Assembly: GCA_027924585.1 (NCBI GenBank)
Contig: BSBM01000592.1
Coordinates: 3,684,501-3,748,500, forward strand
Origin: Larix kaempferi
Lineage: Eukaryota > Streptophyta > Pinopsida > Pinales > Pinaceae
Direction of reading: 5' to 3'
Length of the DNA stretch: 64,000 bases
Shown here: positions 11,557 through 23,363 of the stretch, piece by piece
Position numbering within the stretch: position 1 is the first letter of the stretch
Layout: every line of letters starts with the position of its first letter
Notes under the pieces: model-generated
Database searches by the model: none
What the model saw: only the letters and a program-made list of their open reading frames with translations
Told to the model about the DNA's origin: nothing
Made by a program: the position numbers and the translations under genes

Positions 11557-12554
11557 TGTTGGATCACTATATCTTTCTTAGGCTCACCTGGGTTCTACGT
11601 AGTTAGAGACCCAACAAAACCCCTTTTCACCGGCCCTTTCAGAAACAACTTGCGATCAGGTTGAGGTCTCACCCGAGGCGAAGTTATGGGGTGATTACAA
11701 AAGCATGTTTTTGTAACCTTGGTGATGCGCAGATATGGAATCGGTCCTTTGAGCGAAGTCACACCTACTTCGCATATACTTAGAATACAGTTGCACATAT
11801 ATGTGACTGCGCACTTCGTAGTTACCACAATACAGACTTCGTTGATATAGTGTTATCTATGCAACTACGCATTCATCACATTCATCGACACTTGCATATT
11901 CAGTTATGTGTGTTCACCACTTAGCATATTATCCTCATCAACATACACATGAAAATACATACAAAAGCATAAACATGCATGAACATGAAACAATATCACA
12001 AGTGCAATCACACAACACAGGTATTTATGTGGTTCACCCTCGGATGGGAGCAACGTCCACGGGAACTGTTGTTTATATTAATGGGAAGGGTTAACAGTTG
12101 CAATCTATGCACACAGCTGCAAACTCTTTTCTACAATGGGTATCTATGCACATAGCCGCAAAGCCTTTCTCTCTTTGATCTCTTACAAGACTCACAAAAT
12201 CTAACTATCAACCCAAGACCAACCCTTCCCTTTACAAAATTGCCCCTTTTATATATTGTGCCCGTAGGTCACATCTTTACAATAGATATGGGCCAAAACC
12301 CCATAATACCCTTAACTCCCCAAAACAGCGCAGTTACCCCACTAACCATACATTTCCATAACTTCTAAGCTACTTGGCTTGTCCTCGAACATCCTTTGCT
12401 CTGCTTCCCTGGCTCTGACGCTCTTCTGACAGTCACTTGCTTTGACTACGCGATGCTAACTGTACCATGGTGCGTCCTTTGCATCATTCTGCCTCTTTAA
12501 CTCTATAGATGTAGTTGTCAGTCTGTCGCTTCTTCCTTAACTACTCCAACCACC
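11557..12554 (-). mobile_element. Diverged LTR of the element B family (minus strand)
   Basis: Read on the minus strand, this segment follows the element B LTR block by block. It has 'gacctacgggca' with a TATA-like stretch (about 12240-12275), 'cccttcccatt' with a 'gttgttt' context near 12065-12100, the 'gtggttcaccctcgg' block near 12027, 'ggtgagacctcaa' near 11670, and 'ggccggtgaaaaggggtttt' ending near 11610. It ends ccaaca at 11558. The start near 12554 (tggttgg) is degraded. It breaks the integrase of element A at about 12555. No matching flanking target duplication is visible. It may be a solo LTR or the 5' LTR of a degraded copy extending to lower coordinates. Confidence 0.75.
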
Positions 12555-13470
12555 ATGGCTATCCTTTTGCTTCCTTGTTGTTGTTATTGTATTTTGATAT
12601 CATGTATGTCCAGAGTATGGAATTTGATGAATTTCATCCATTACCGCCTTCTTCAAGTTTGCACAATTTGGAATATATAGCCTTCCTTTATAAAGAAGAA
12701 TATCATCTTCTCCGAGATGGTACCCTTCGCACTTTTCATCTAATTTTCCCTGTTGCAATTACTATTTTATTTGAAGGTAAGCTCCATTGTTATTTTGGTA
12801 TTCAAGAACCCTTGTCTTCAAATCTGATTTGCAAATGCTTAAGGATGCTATATGGAATTTTTTGCTAAGAGCATTTGCAACCTTATTATCTTTCCCTTTT
12901 ACATGTTTGATTTAAAAATCAAAATCACTAGGAATTCCATCCATCTAGCTTGCCTAGCATTCAAGATTGGTTGATCAAACAAATATTTCAAGCTCATGTG
13001 ATCAATTCTAAGCTCAAATATTCTTCCCAACAAATAATGTCTCCACATTTTGAGAGCATGTACTATGGTTTCCAATTCTAGATCATGATTTGCATAGTTC
13101 TTTTCATGCTATTTTAATTTTCTTGACTCATAACAAATCGCAAAGCCTTCTTACATAAGCACTCCACCTAATCCTTCAATGCAAGCATCCGTGCACACTA
13201 CAAAATATTTCTTTGGATCTGCAATATTCAAAATAAGAGTTCTAGTGAGCAACTTCTTCAGCTGTTGAAAGCTTTCTTCACATTTTTCAGACCATACAAA
13301 CTTTACATTCTTCCACTGCAACGATGTGATTGGATGAGCCGCCTTGGAGAATCCATCAATGAACCTTCTATAGTATCCTGCAAGACCCATAAAATATTTA
13401 ACATCTGTAACATTATTTGGAGTATACCAACTCATTAGGGCTTCAATCTTTTCTGGATCCACTGCAATTC
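12555..13470 (-). pseudogene. Element A RNase H and integrase N-terminus
   Basis: From 13462 leftward an open frame reads [12 protein letters not shown], then [22 protein letters not shown], the RT-RNase H connection. The RNase H start is [16 protein letters not shown] at about 13200-13151, with its catalytic Asp in place. Beyond a stop, fragments continue in broken frames: HALKMWRHYLLG near 13040 and KDNKVANALS near 12890. The integrase zinc-binding start (KGRLYIPNCANLKKAV, then HQIPYSGH) lies near 12700-12600. The DDE core is absent: similarity stops at about 12555, where a B-family LTR begins. RNase H would degrade the RNA strand during reverse transcription. Multiple stops make it nonfunctional. 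Confidence 0.8.
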
Positions 13471-13479
13471 CTTCCTCTT

Positions 13480-14424
13480 AAATAATATGACCCAGATATT
13501 GTACCTTTCTTTGATAGAGTTCAAATTTGCTAAGCTTTGTACACAGTTTGTGATCTCTAAGAACTTTCAACACCATTCTTAAATGTTCCTCATGGTCTTC
13601 ATCATTCCTCAAGTAATCAAGAATGTCATCCAAGAACACTAACATGAACTTGTCCAAATATTTGTTAAAGACACACTATTCATGAGGCACATGAATGTGG
13701 TGGGTACATTGGTAAGTCCAAATGGCACCACTGTGAACTCATAATGACTATATCTTGTCTGGAAAGTTGTCTTGCGAAGATCTTCTTCTTTTATTCTCAC
13801 TTGATGATAACCGGATCTCAAGTCAATTTTTGAAAACACTTTGGCTTCCTTCATTTGATCGAACAAATCATCAATTATGAGCAATGGGTACTTATTCTTG
13901 ACTATCAATTTATTTAATTTCCTGTAATCAATACATATCCTGAATGTTCCATCTTTGTTCGTGACAAATAACACCGGTGCTCCCCAAGGAGAGACACTTG
14001 GCCTAATATACTTCTTGTCCATTAATTCTTCTAACTGTATTTTTAACTCTACCAATTCTTGCGTGCTCATTCTATAAGGAGCTTTAGAAATTGGGGTTGC
14101 CCCTAGAACAAGATTGATAGTAAAATCAATGTCTTTTTTTGGTGGCAGTCCCGACAATTCATCTAGAAACACATATTTGAACTCTTGTAACATCTGATAA
14201 TATTCTATTCTTGGGCCTTTTCTCTCTAAGGAATCTGGTATATGGGCTACATATAATTGACAACCTTTCTTGTAAAACTTTCTTTGTTTGAAGGCTAAAA
14301 TATGCCTTACTGAAACTTGCTTGGGAATCCCTTTTACTAATATCGGCCTTCCCTCTTCATCAATACATTCAAGAACCTTTTTATAACAATCTACCTTGGT
14401 TGTATGTCTTTCCAACCAATCCAT
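13480..14424 (-). pseudogene. Element A reverse transcriptase (frameshifted)
   Basis: The frame starts with [13 protein letters not shown], a protease-RT linker, and runs as one ORF of 261 residues. RT landmarks are [42 protein letters not shown] (motif A region), [15 protein letters not shown] and [15 protein letters not shown]. Near 13670 a one-base insertion shifts the frame. The catalytic VFLDDIL motif is intact, but in another frame at about 13635-13615. Downstream the text continues to the LGHII motif near 13490. This enzyme would copy element RNA into DNA in the particle. With the frameshift and later stops it cannot be made as one protein. Confidence 0.9.
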
Positions 14425-14429
14425 ACCAA

Positions 14430-14690
14430 TAAGGGTGTCATAGGATCATGATGGTAGGACATTTAAATTTACTTTGGTGGAAATTCCATTCAACCCTAGG
14501 CGGAATTCCATCACTACTTCACTCAATTTTCTTATTGTTCATGTGGCTAATTGAAATAACCACGACTTATTATGATTCATTTTTTCAAGAGAACAACTTT
14601 CAACCACTTTTGGAGAAACATAACTATGAGTAGATCCTAGATCAATCAACACAAAAATAGATTGCTTACAAATCTTACCTTATGCCTGAT
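14430..14690 (-). pseudogene. Element A aspartic protease region
   Basis: Near 14660-14600 the minus strand reads FVLIDLGSTHSYVSP, the active-site loop of a retroviral-type aspartic protease. The usual second position Ser/Thr/Pro is Leu here, a variant also seen in plant gypsy families. Later residues (FRLGLNGISTKVNLNVLP, then [10 protein letters not shown]) fit the C-terminal half and lead directly into the RT frame. It would cleave the gag-pol polyprotein. Stops occur between the fragments. Confidence 0.7.
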
Positions 14691-14699
14691 GATTATCCA

Positions 14700-15997
14700 A
14701 TGCTGTATAAATTTGGGGAGTTGCTCTTTCATCCACTGTAATTGCCTCCTCTAAGTTATGCAATCCTCGAGGGTTCTCTCTTCGACATGGATAGTCTTTA
14801 AGCATGTGGTTCTCTCCAAATCCCCAACACTAAAGCGGTCATTTTGGCCCTTTTTCTGCTACTACCGTTTCCTTAATTCCACTTCATGCTTGCTGACCTT
14901 GTTGAAAATTCCTTGGCTGATTTTTAAATGGAGGTTTAAATACACTTACCCTTTGGTCAAATATTCCTTTTGCATTTCCCTTCCATGTTGGATGAACGTC
15001 AGATTTTCCTTTGCTATGCTCATACCAATGCATTGCCATTCTAATGGCTACATTAAGAGTTGGTGGATTAACAAACTCGATCCTATCTATGAAATTTTGG
15101 GGCAGACTTCCAAGGAAGCATTGGATTTTTACTCTTTCATCTTTGATTTAATCCACATACCTCAACAATTCCAAAAACTTATGGACATATTCTTCCATAT
15201 ATTTCTATCCCAAATTTAGCTCATTGAACTCCTTCCTCTTGTTATCCTAGTACCTAGCAAAAAGGTATTTCTCCTTGAAATATTTCTTAAATTTCTCCCA
15301 GCTAATCCTTCTTTCCTTGATTCATTTTACTTACATAATGTGCTCCCACAAAATTGCATCTCAGCCATTTAGATTCTAAATAGAAATTCTAGCCAGGCTC
15401 ATTTCCTATCTAATCGTGAATTCTAAAATACTTCTTCATCCCAAGAAACCATGCTTCTGCTTCTTGACCGGTCTTACTTTCTCCATCAAATTTTGGAGGA
15501 CTTTCCTTTCTAAATTCATCTTGTGAAATCCTTTTAAAATACCATCTTCTTTCAAACCTGCTAGAAGTATTCCTTGGAGTACTTTGGGAACTTTGAGAAT
15601 CACGTGACCTTCTAGAAGAATAACTTGGTGAAGATATCTTACGTTCCCTTCTCAAAGAACAAATTTTTGGACTTGGAGTTATCTTTCTATTGTGACTTCT
15701 AGAACAACTCTTTGCACTTCTTCATTCTTGACCAACATTGCTTGGATTATATCCAAGATGAGATCTCTTCTAAATATCAGTGAGGCTTTGAAGAATAGAA
15801 ACATTAGTTTGGTTCTACTCTTCTTGCACCTTGATCAACCTCTCATTGAAACTTCTCATCGTTTCCACCAAATTTTGAGGAGTCATATGTTCCCTTCTCC
15901 CATTTAACTATGTCTCAGCATTGTCCTCTTGCATATTTTCTCCTAAGACATCCTCATCATGCTCATAGGGGTCCTGTGCATCATATATGGTTACCAT
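14700..15997 (-). pseudogene. Element A gag
   Basis: I choose the ATG at 15997-15995 because it begins MVTIYDAQDPYEHDEDVLGE, a plausible gag N-terminus, and lies downstream of PBS and leader. The text continues through MTPQNLVETMRSFNERL, an Arg/Ser-rich stretch (15655-15560), and the capsid start FRKESPPKFDGESKTGQEAE with AEAWFLGMKKYF near 15440. At 14830-14789 a zinc knuckle reads CWGFGENHMLKDYP: the second Cys is Phe and the last is Tyr, so it can no longer bind zinc normally. At least five in-frame stops interrupt the frame. Gag would form the particle and package element RNA. Confidence 0.7.
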
Positions 15998-16584
15998 TTT
16001 CTCTCAAAAATTCTTTCTCTTTTCTTGCTTCCCTCTATTGAAACTGTTCCAATCCTATCAACTGCAAACACTCTTTCAAAAGTGTCAATTTCACCCAATT
16101 CTACACATTTTCCACAGGTGCAATTAGCCTCGGTGACCAACTTCAGCCACTTCTAGAAGTAAATCTAGAGAGAACTAGAAAAAAAATTCTACCAGGAAAA
16201 TTTTTTTCATATGACAAGGATCACTCAGCAACTTTCAGATCTCTAATCCAATGCACCAGTCAACCTCTATAAAAATTTTGGTTTGACTACTTTTGACTTT
16301 TTTAACTTTTTCAAAATCTTGGAATTTTTGGCAAAATGGCTATCTCCAAAATTGAGCATTTCTGGAAAGATTTCATCTCACGAAATTTGTATTTTTTAAT
16401 GAGTAGGAAAAAATTTCGAGTTTAGTAATTTTTCTGGTTTCGAATTTTAGGGACACTTTTACCCTCTGCAAACTTTTCAAAATCCCCAAAAAGTGCTCCA
16501 GAATAGTGCATTTTGACTTTCTTTCGCATCTCGGATTCACACCTTTTTGAATTTGACTCCAAGATTCCAAATTTAGTTGTGTAC

Positions 16585-17537
16585 CATTAGAGAGATTTTG
16601 AGGTCAAAAAAGGGCCTCCTAAGAGATGTACTACAAAATAATGAGATATATTAAAATATTATGAATTGGGGTTTTTATGGGGTAGGTATATATGACAAGT
16701 CACCTCCCACACTATTTTCTATGCACAATATAAATAACCATGGTTGAGTTACTTTTCAAAATTCAATAGAAATAAAATTAATAAAATAAGACTACATTGA
16801 TGTGACTAATATTCATTGTAAATTCCCAAAAATGTATTGTCCTTTAACATTTATTTGTCTTGAACTTGCAAATGAAATTAAATAATAAAAAATATTTTTA
16901 AGAGTTTTTTTTTAATTTTATGTTGACTTTTTATATTTAGTACTTTTCTCATGAATTTAATAATGTAATTTAATTGAGAATTTATTTACATGTAAAATGT
17001 CAATAATATTATTATAATCCACATTGCATTATTATTATTATTATTATTATTATTTATTAAATCTATTATTATTCTTTATTAGTTTGACATTATGTTATTA
17101 AATAGAATGGAGTGAATATATAATTTAAAATTAAAAACATAAAAATGATAATATATTATTTTATAAAAAAATGTGAAAGAACTTTCTTTATGAATTAAGA
17201 GTACTTCACTTGAAAATGACAATAATATTATTTTATTTGAAAGTGTGAAAAGACATTCATTATGAGTACTTTACTTGAAAATGACAATAATATTATTTTA
17301 TGAAAAGACTATCATTATGAATACTTTACTTTATGACTTAAAAGTACTTACACCACTACCTTGGTTAACTATGTGTTTTCATCCACCATAGAAAATTTGA
17401 CAAATAAGCATTCTTAACTCATGCAATGCCACCTCACCAAGGGGGATGATGTCATCTACTAGAATGTGATTGGTTGTATTTTATAGTACATTTTCTTTGT
17501 TTTGAGGCCCTTTTTTGACCTCAAAATTTCTCTAATG
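16585..17537. mobile_element. Candidate foldback/MITE-like insertion with 58-bp inverted arms
   Basis: The left arm (16585-16642) runs cattagagagattttgaggt, then tcaaaaaagggcctc and a gtactacaaaata block. The right arm (17537-17477) is its reverse complement with a few mismatches and a small indel. Both ends lie next to TA (gTAc and cTAg). The 0.83 kb between the arms is very AT-rich, with an (ATT)n run at 17028-17053 and repeated phrases 'cttgaaaatgacaataatatt'. It lies in the leader of element A, so it probably inserted there. No transposase is present. The superfamily is not determined. Confidence 0.55.
17028..17053. repeat. (ATT)n microsatellite
   Basis: About nine uninterrupted att units inside the AT-rich interior of the inverted-repeat segment. 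Confidence 0.95.
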
Positions 17538-17929
17538 CTAGTTCATGAATGCACCAAAGTAGTTTCGGCCCAATTCAAGCTCCCGTCGGACTTCTGGACA
17601 CCAATCTTTGAAAGTCCTAAATTCAATTTTTTTGCCAAATCGGAGCAAAACTGGCTTGGGCCTCTCACTGCTTCTTTCATGACCTTCGTTAATGGCATCT
17701 AAATTCCACAAGTCTCATCAAATTCTGATTTAAATTCCTCTTGCTATGGCCGAAACAATTTTTGGGCTCTATACTCCCTTTTTTTTATTTCCAACATACC
17801 AACCCTGACTCGGGCGATCCCAACCTTTCCAAACCTTTCCGACTTTTTCCGAGACTTTCCAACTTTTTTGAATCCTTTCTAACTTTTCCGATCAGAAATC
17901 AGAATTCGGAATGCACAACAAATCTATAC

Positions 17930-18335
17930 AAGCCATTTTTCCCGACTCGAACTACCATGTTCCATACAACAAGAGTCGGAAGTCGGCACCGAAAACCCAA
18001 ACTTGAAAAACCACTCTTGACTTCCCGACTCCAAATTCTACCTTACGCACATCGAGAGTCGGAAATCGGAACCGCAACACCAACTCTGGCCAATCATCCC
18101 TGACTTCCCAAGTTTGACTGCTACCCTTTACACGTTGGGAGTCAGAATTTGGCATCGCAACACCAAATCTTCGCAAACCACCCCTGATCTTCCGACTCTG
18201 ACTACTACCTTCCATACGTTGGGAGTCAGAATTCGGCACTGCAACTCCAACTTCGTCGAACACCCCAAACCACCGAATCTGACTACTACCTTCCGTACGT
18301 CATGAGTTGAAAGTTGGTATCACTAACTTCAACCT
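17930..18335 (-). repeat. Tandem array (about 85-bp units) in element A leader
   Basis: About five diverged units each contain 'gggagtcagaattcggc', 'gcaacaccaa' and 'gacttcccgactc'-type blocks. The same kind of array lies in the related A-family fragment at 58670-59350, with an 81-bp unit. In both copies it lies between the LTR/PBS and gag on the minus strand. Confidence 0.75.
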
Positions 18336-18583
18336 TCCACGACCATGTCGATGTCGATATCTTTCACATCCAAAGTCATTTTTTTAGGAAATGGGTATCG
18401 TCAGAAAGCACTCGGCAAGATCTACGCAATAGTGTGATCCTCTACAATAGTTGAATATTTTGATTTTTGGCCATAATTAATCCCACAATTTCATGAAACA
18501 CTCACCAACACCTCCTGTGCATTTTTTATTTTATGCTTGTAGGTGTACGTTCTGGCCCAAATAGCCCAAGTGCTACAACCATT

Positions 18584-18596
18584 GGCTCCGATACCA
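18584..18596 (-). other. Element A primer binding site
   Basis: The minus strand reads tggtatcggagcc after a three-base spacer (gag) from the LTR end. This differs at one position from the canonical initiator-Met site tggtatcagagcc. Confidence 0.85.
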
Positions 18597-18599
18597 CTC

Positions 18600-19123
18600 T
18601 GTCACATCCCCTACCATCAAGCTGACTAGTGGAGGGAACATGAACGATATATGGGGTGCTAATATCAAATTCATTAACAATTAAATGCATGTGTAATGCA
18701 TATTAAAGATACATAGCGGAAATTAAATCAATTACACACACACACATCATGCATATACTAGCATGCTCATCACAGGAATAACAATAAAAACCATGCACAG
18801 AGATAAACTCACCTTATGTTATTTGCAGGCATTCAATTTTAAAAAATCAAATTGGATCATTTCATTCAAGCTGACATAAACAAATAGTCATTCATAATGC
18901 ATAAATTTGGCATAAATAGAAACAACATTGAACACTTATCTTTTAATGGAAATTGCCCGAGCAACTGGCTATGGAAGAGAAATGTTCCACCCAACCATAG
19001 GTCTATATCCAGCCTATATTACTTCAACTGAGAGACCACCCCCGATCTAGGATATGTATCCACTAAGGAGGAACTACTCAGGCCCACTCATATCCACAAC
19101 AACAATCACTCATGCTAAGTCGG
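18600..19123 (-). mobile_element. Element A 5' LTR, PBS-proximal part
   Basis: The plus-strand start tgtcacatcccc is the inverted end of an LTR that finishes ggggatgtgaca on the minus strand, next to the PBS. The segment continues beyond element B at 33077. Its last five bases (gtcgg, 19119-19123) are one copy of the target duplication made when B inserted. The sequence 18920-19118 matches 60025-60215 closely ('cataggtct', 'cagcctatatta', 'atgtatccactaaggag'). Confidence 0.85.
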
Positions 19124-20728
19124 TGTTGGGCCTATCCCAAGTGGGGCATTTTTGTGCAAGTAAAGTTTTGGCACTGCAAAGTGAAGCGCAGTAAAGTTGG
19201 AGACTTTTTGAACAAGTCAATGTTGGGAAGCTGCGAAGTTGAGCGCGGCACAGCATCAGAAGAGCTGCGAAGTACAGCATTGCGAGGTGACAGTGCTACG
19301 ATGAGCCTGATCTACGGAGATTCGGCAAGGAAGAAGGTTGGACAGAAGACAACACATATTCCGGTTAGACCATCGGTGTTCTACTTTTGACAAAGATGCT
19401 CCATGATTACCAAGCAACGGGTAAGGAGTGAGGCGGAGGAAAGAGACCGGCCACACATGCAAGGAACCACTAAATGAACCGGTCGCATAAGGTCATTAGA
19501 GGAAGAACGGATTGGTGAAAGCGACCTGATGACGTGTGCGCGACAAGAAGGCTGATAGCGACGTGACCACGCACAGAGGACATCCACAACGGAATATTCG
19601 CTACCAGAAGCCAGCAAGTCCAGTTAGCTGAAAACCGTGACAGTTTTGGGAAACCTTAGGGTCTTTGCTTGCATATTGTAAAGACATGACCTACGGGCAT
19701 AATTTATAAAATGGGCATATTTTGTAAGGGAAAGGGTTGTTGTTTTTTTGTTAATCTTTGGTGTTGGGTATGTATCTCATTATATAATCTTGAGCAAGAC
19801 TTTTTTGATTGCCATTGTAAAGGCTCTGCAAGCTGAGTGCGCAAGGGCCTATTGAAAGAGAAGAGATTCTGCAGCTGAGTGCGCAGACTAGAACTGTTGT
19901 ACCCTTCCCAAAGACTAATACAACAACAATTCCTATGGATGTAGCTCCCATCCTGGGGGTGAACCACATTAAATCTTGTGCAGTGTGATTTTTTATGTGT
20001 TTTCACTTGTCTGTTTGCTTACAATGAATGCTTGGATTCTCATTTATCAGTTGTTATGTTCATGCTTTTATATGTATTCGCCATGAGAATGAGATGGGAA
20101 TAATATGTTAAGTATCACATGTATGGATGAATGTTGAATGTGCAGTAGTTCTGAGTTAACAAATGCATAAGTCATTTAGATAAACACCCAAGTAGGAGAG
20201 TTCGCTCCGTGCGACTCCCTCGAAGCACAGCACTGAAAGTGCACAGAGCAATGTCTTTTGTCCCATTGCATAAGTCATAAGGCTAAATAATCTAACGCAG
20301 TAGATGAATGAATAAGCACTAAGTAAAGTCTTCACGAGTGGTTAAGTCCAAAGAGGGAGTGTATAAGTCAGCTGCGTTGCCCTGTCTATTGAGCCCTATC
20401 TGAACCGCGCAGTCCTTGGATGCGCTAGTTGTGCAAGCGTCTTAGCTTGCAGAAGTGTTAACCGCAACGAAGGTGATTGTCGCGCAGCTCTCAGTCCGCA
20501 TTGCGAGCTCCACAGTGCGCTGCTCGTTGGATCTGTTTAAACAACTCATCACGTAGCTGTGGAAACCTGATTCCGCAGCTCCCCTATAAGTTCGCATCGG
20601 GTGAGACCTCAGTCTATTCGCAGATTGTTGCCGAAAGGGCCGGTGAAAAGGGGTTTTTTTGGTTCCTTAAAACCGCGAAGAACCTGGGTCTAGATTGGAA
20701 ACCTCTAGAACAGTTATATAATCCAACA
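19124..20728 (+). mobile_element. Element B 5' LTR
   Basis: 1605 bp, tgttggg...ccaaca, 84 to 97 percent similar to the 3' LTR depending on the block, by eye. It contains the TATA-like tttataaaa (19703-19711), GC-richer U3 sequence and a conserved 'gtgaaccac' block. Short open frames inside it are not genes. Confidence 0.95.
19703..19711 (+). promoter_or_regulatory. Candidate TATA box of element B LTR
   Basis: The sequence tttataaaa follows 'gacctacgggcata' and is conserved as ctataaaa at about 32046-32053 in the 3' LTR and as a tatatat-like stretch in the related LTR near 12250. Conservation across three LTRs supports a promoter role. Confidence 0.5.
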
Positions 20729-20730
20729 AA

Positions 20731-20749
20731 TGGTTCCGTTGTCGGGACC
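20731..20749 (+). other. Element B primer binding site
   Basis: Two bases after the LTR comes tggttccgttgtcgggacc, similar to the tggcgccgttgccgggga type (tRNA-Asp) used by Tat and Athila elements. The differences are mainly C-to-T or G-to-A, as expected from deamination. Confidence 0.7.
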
Positions 20750-20773
20750 AAAAATCCGTGATGAGTTGAAGTC

Positions 20774-23158
20774 ATGATGTGCGACGAAGAAGAAGCTTCG
20801 TTGGGTATTGTCGTTTGGCATCCAGACAAGAAATAAATCTAGGCTTGGTGTGACAAGATAGAAAGAGACTTCGCAAGGAAAGAAAATAGGCACCCACATC
20901 TTTCTGACGTTCACTGGTTGAACAAATACCTGTGGAAAGACTTTCATGAAGTATTTTGGGCATATTTTGGAAACAAGCTACACGAGTGGTTGTCAAGGCT
21001 CATAGAGCGCAGAAACTGTACTCCACGAGACGTACCGACTGAGTGGACACCAGAGCTCATTGAGAGGCTCAAAGCAGTAGATAGTCCATTCACTCGAGCA
21101 GTTGACTTCTGGGTTGATAGTACACTACAGAGCTTCGTGATGCAGTTCACTGTGGACATGCTAAAGTCCTACAGCATAGCCGAAGCAGAGTTTTTCAAGG
21201 GTTTCATTGGTAAGTATTTGAACAACCTCAATTTATACATTAAAATGCTTTTAGACAAGAAAGGCGTTTTTAGAATGCAGTGAAATTTTTGAATCTGTAA
21301 TGGTCAATAGCATTTTTAGTGAGTCTGACGAAGAGACACATAATTTGAGAAGTGGAAAAATATATAAATATACCCCTAAGAAGAATTCCAGTGGGAATGG
21401 ACTCTGCGTAGACATTGAATCACAAGCCGAACCTGATAGCCAAACCGCACCTCCATCTTCCACCTATTAGCCTATCACTCCACAGAATCCACCGGTTGTG
21501 AACACCATGCCTCCCATTGCACAGAATCCACCAGTTCAAAACCCCTAGTTGTGAATATCCCTAGCACTCAAAACATTTCATATCAGAACGTTCCGCGCAA
21601 TACTACTTTTATTTTTACTGCTCAGCAACCTGTACAAAACCCTCCACCACCTAGAAGAAGCATGACTGATGATATTAAGCTGCCGATATTCAAAGGAACG
21701 GGTCTATAGGACCCTGAGCAGCATTGGTTTCTATGTGAAGTTGTATGGAGTGTTAAGCAAGTCCAGGATGATGTTGTCAAGCGAGCGCAACTCATCACCA
21801 CATTTAGAGACAGAGCCTTGAATTGGTTCATGAAGTACTCACATCGACAACAGAGAACCTTACAAGAGATTAAGGCTGCACTCTTAGCAGAATTTAAGAA
21901 ACTGAAGTCAGAAGCACAGTGTATAACAGAGTTAAAAGAGATCAAGCAAAAACCCAATGAGACGGTCTAGGAATTTGGCCAGAAATTTAAGACACTGTTG
22001 GACCAAGTAAGCTTCATTATAGCACCAGGAATGGTTTATAGCCGTGCTGTTTCCCCATATCAGACTGCCGTTGATGTAGCAGAAAGTGGCTTCGCATGCA
22101 GAAGCCTTGGAGATTGCGATGAATCTAGAAGCTTCACCGATTAGAGAAACTAGCATTGGGATGTCTCAGATTCAAACCCAGTTGGATACCCTGACACTAC
22201 AACTATAGGATATCAAGAAAGAAAAGAAAGAGAAACAAGAAGTCTAGTGTATAGGATGTAAGGGAGAAGGACATACTAAGGGTCATTATCCTTTATTCCA
22301 AGAATTCCTTAACATAGGTGCACCAAACCCATTGAATCAGAACCAAGGGCCATGGTGTGAGATCTGCAGAACTAGAGGACACCGACCAAAGGAATTCTAT
22401 TTAATCCAGAAATATGTAAGGACACCTAAAAACCTATATTGCAATTTCTGTAAGTCAGTTGCGCATGATGAGTCCAATTGCCACACATATGAGCTCATGT
22501 TGGAAAGAAAGAAAGATATTGAGCATATGTATGGAGGAGTATACAGAGTCTAAGAAGAGACTCCGCAGAAACAAGATAACGTGCAACACGATCAAGGACC
22601 ATACAAAGGCCGCGGAGGTTATAGCGGGAGAGGAAGGAATGTCGTCCCATCCCAAGGAAGAGGCCGAGGTCAAGTAATCTGTTATAACTATGGTCAACCT
22701 GGCCATGTGTCCAGAGACTGTACCAATGAGTGCACTACTTGCAGCTATTGTAAATCCTTTGATCATGTCATTGAGGCATGTCCAATATTAGCAGCAGAAA
22801 TGCAAAAAAGAAAACAAGATGTCGCTAACCCAAACATTCAGTTGATCGTAGCAGAGAGAAGACCTGTGGATCCAAGTATCAATGTAGTGACACGAAGTGG
22901 CACTACAACAGGGAGAGATAGAGCTTCGACTTCTGGAGACTTTAACACTAAGCAGACCCCTCTTGAAACAATATGGATAAGAAAAGCTAGTGGGAAAGCA
23001 CCTGCTTTCAACTTGGAGAAAAACAAAGAAGTCTTTGAAGAATCACGAGATATCTTCAAAGAGTCAGCACCCAGGTCACCAAGAATCCCGTTGCAGAGTG
23101 AAATACCGCATATAGAAGATATGTCAGTTGCTTTTTACAAAACAAGCGCCGCAGCATA
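20774..23158 (+). pseudogene. Element B gag with five zinc knuckles
   Basis: The first good start (20774) reads MMCDEEEASLGIVVWHPDKK then a stop. The N-terminal region continues at 20918-21283 (HWLNKYLWKDFHEVFWAYFG, CTPRDVPTEWTPELIERL). A Pro-rich linker (QNPPVVNTMPPIAQNPP) leads to the capsid domain at about 21660-22000: DIKLPIFKGTGL, DPEQHWFLCEVVW, FRDRALNWFMKYS and ITELKEIKQKPNETV. Five CCHC-type knuckles follow: 22248-22290 (CIGCKGEGHTKGHY), 22355-22398 (CEICRTRGHRPKEF), 22439-22480 (CNFCKSVAHDESNC, intact), 22679-22720 (CYNYGQPGHVSRDC, second Cys lost) and 22740-22781 (CSYCKSFDHVIEAC, intact). A VVTRSG block near 22888 precedes the end. Stops, almost all TAG, and a frameshift near 22090 inactivate it. 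Confidence 0.85.
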
Positions 23159-23363
23159 GACATACACCTCTATTGCGTAGTTCCTAAGGAGCTACATGAA
23201 GTTGTTGAAGAGTGCATACGCTATAGCAAAGTTGCAAAAACTGTTAAACTAGTATGAGCCACAGAGCGAGACGAAAACTATCAATAGCGCAGTTCACCAA
23301 ATCAAGAAACACAAAAGATCAGGCCGAGAAATGAGGCTCAGTGCATAGACAGGAGACTATGAG
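23159..23363 (+). other. Gag-protease linker of element B
   Basis: Decayed coding sequence (fragments such as VPKELHEVVEEC and YSKVAKTVKL) joins gag to protease. No separate feature is present. Confidence 0.5.

Noticed and set aside
19112-20829. Several ORFs of 60-100 residues inside the element B LTRs
   Set aside because: They lie wholly or mostly in LTR sequence, differ between the two LTR copies, and have no domain.
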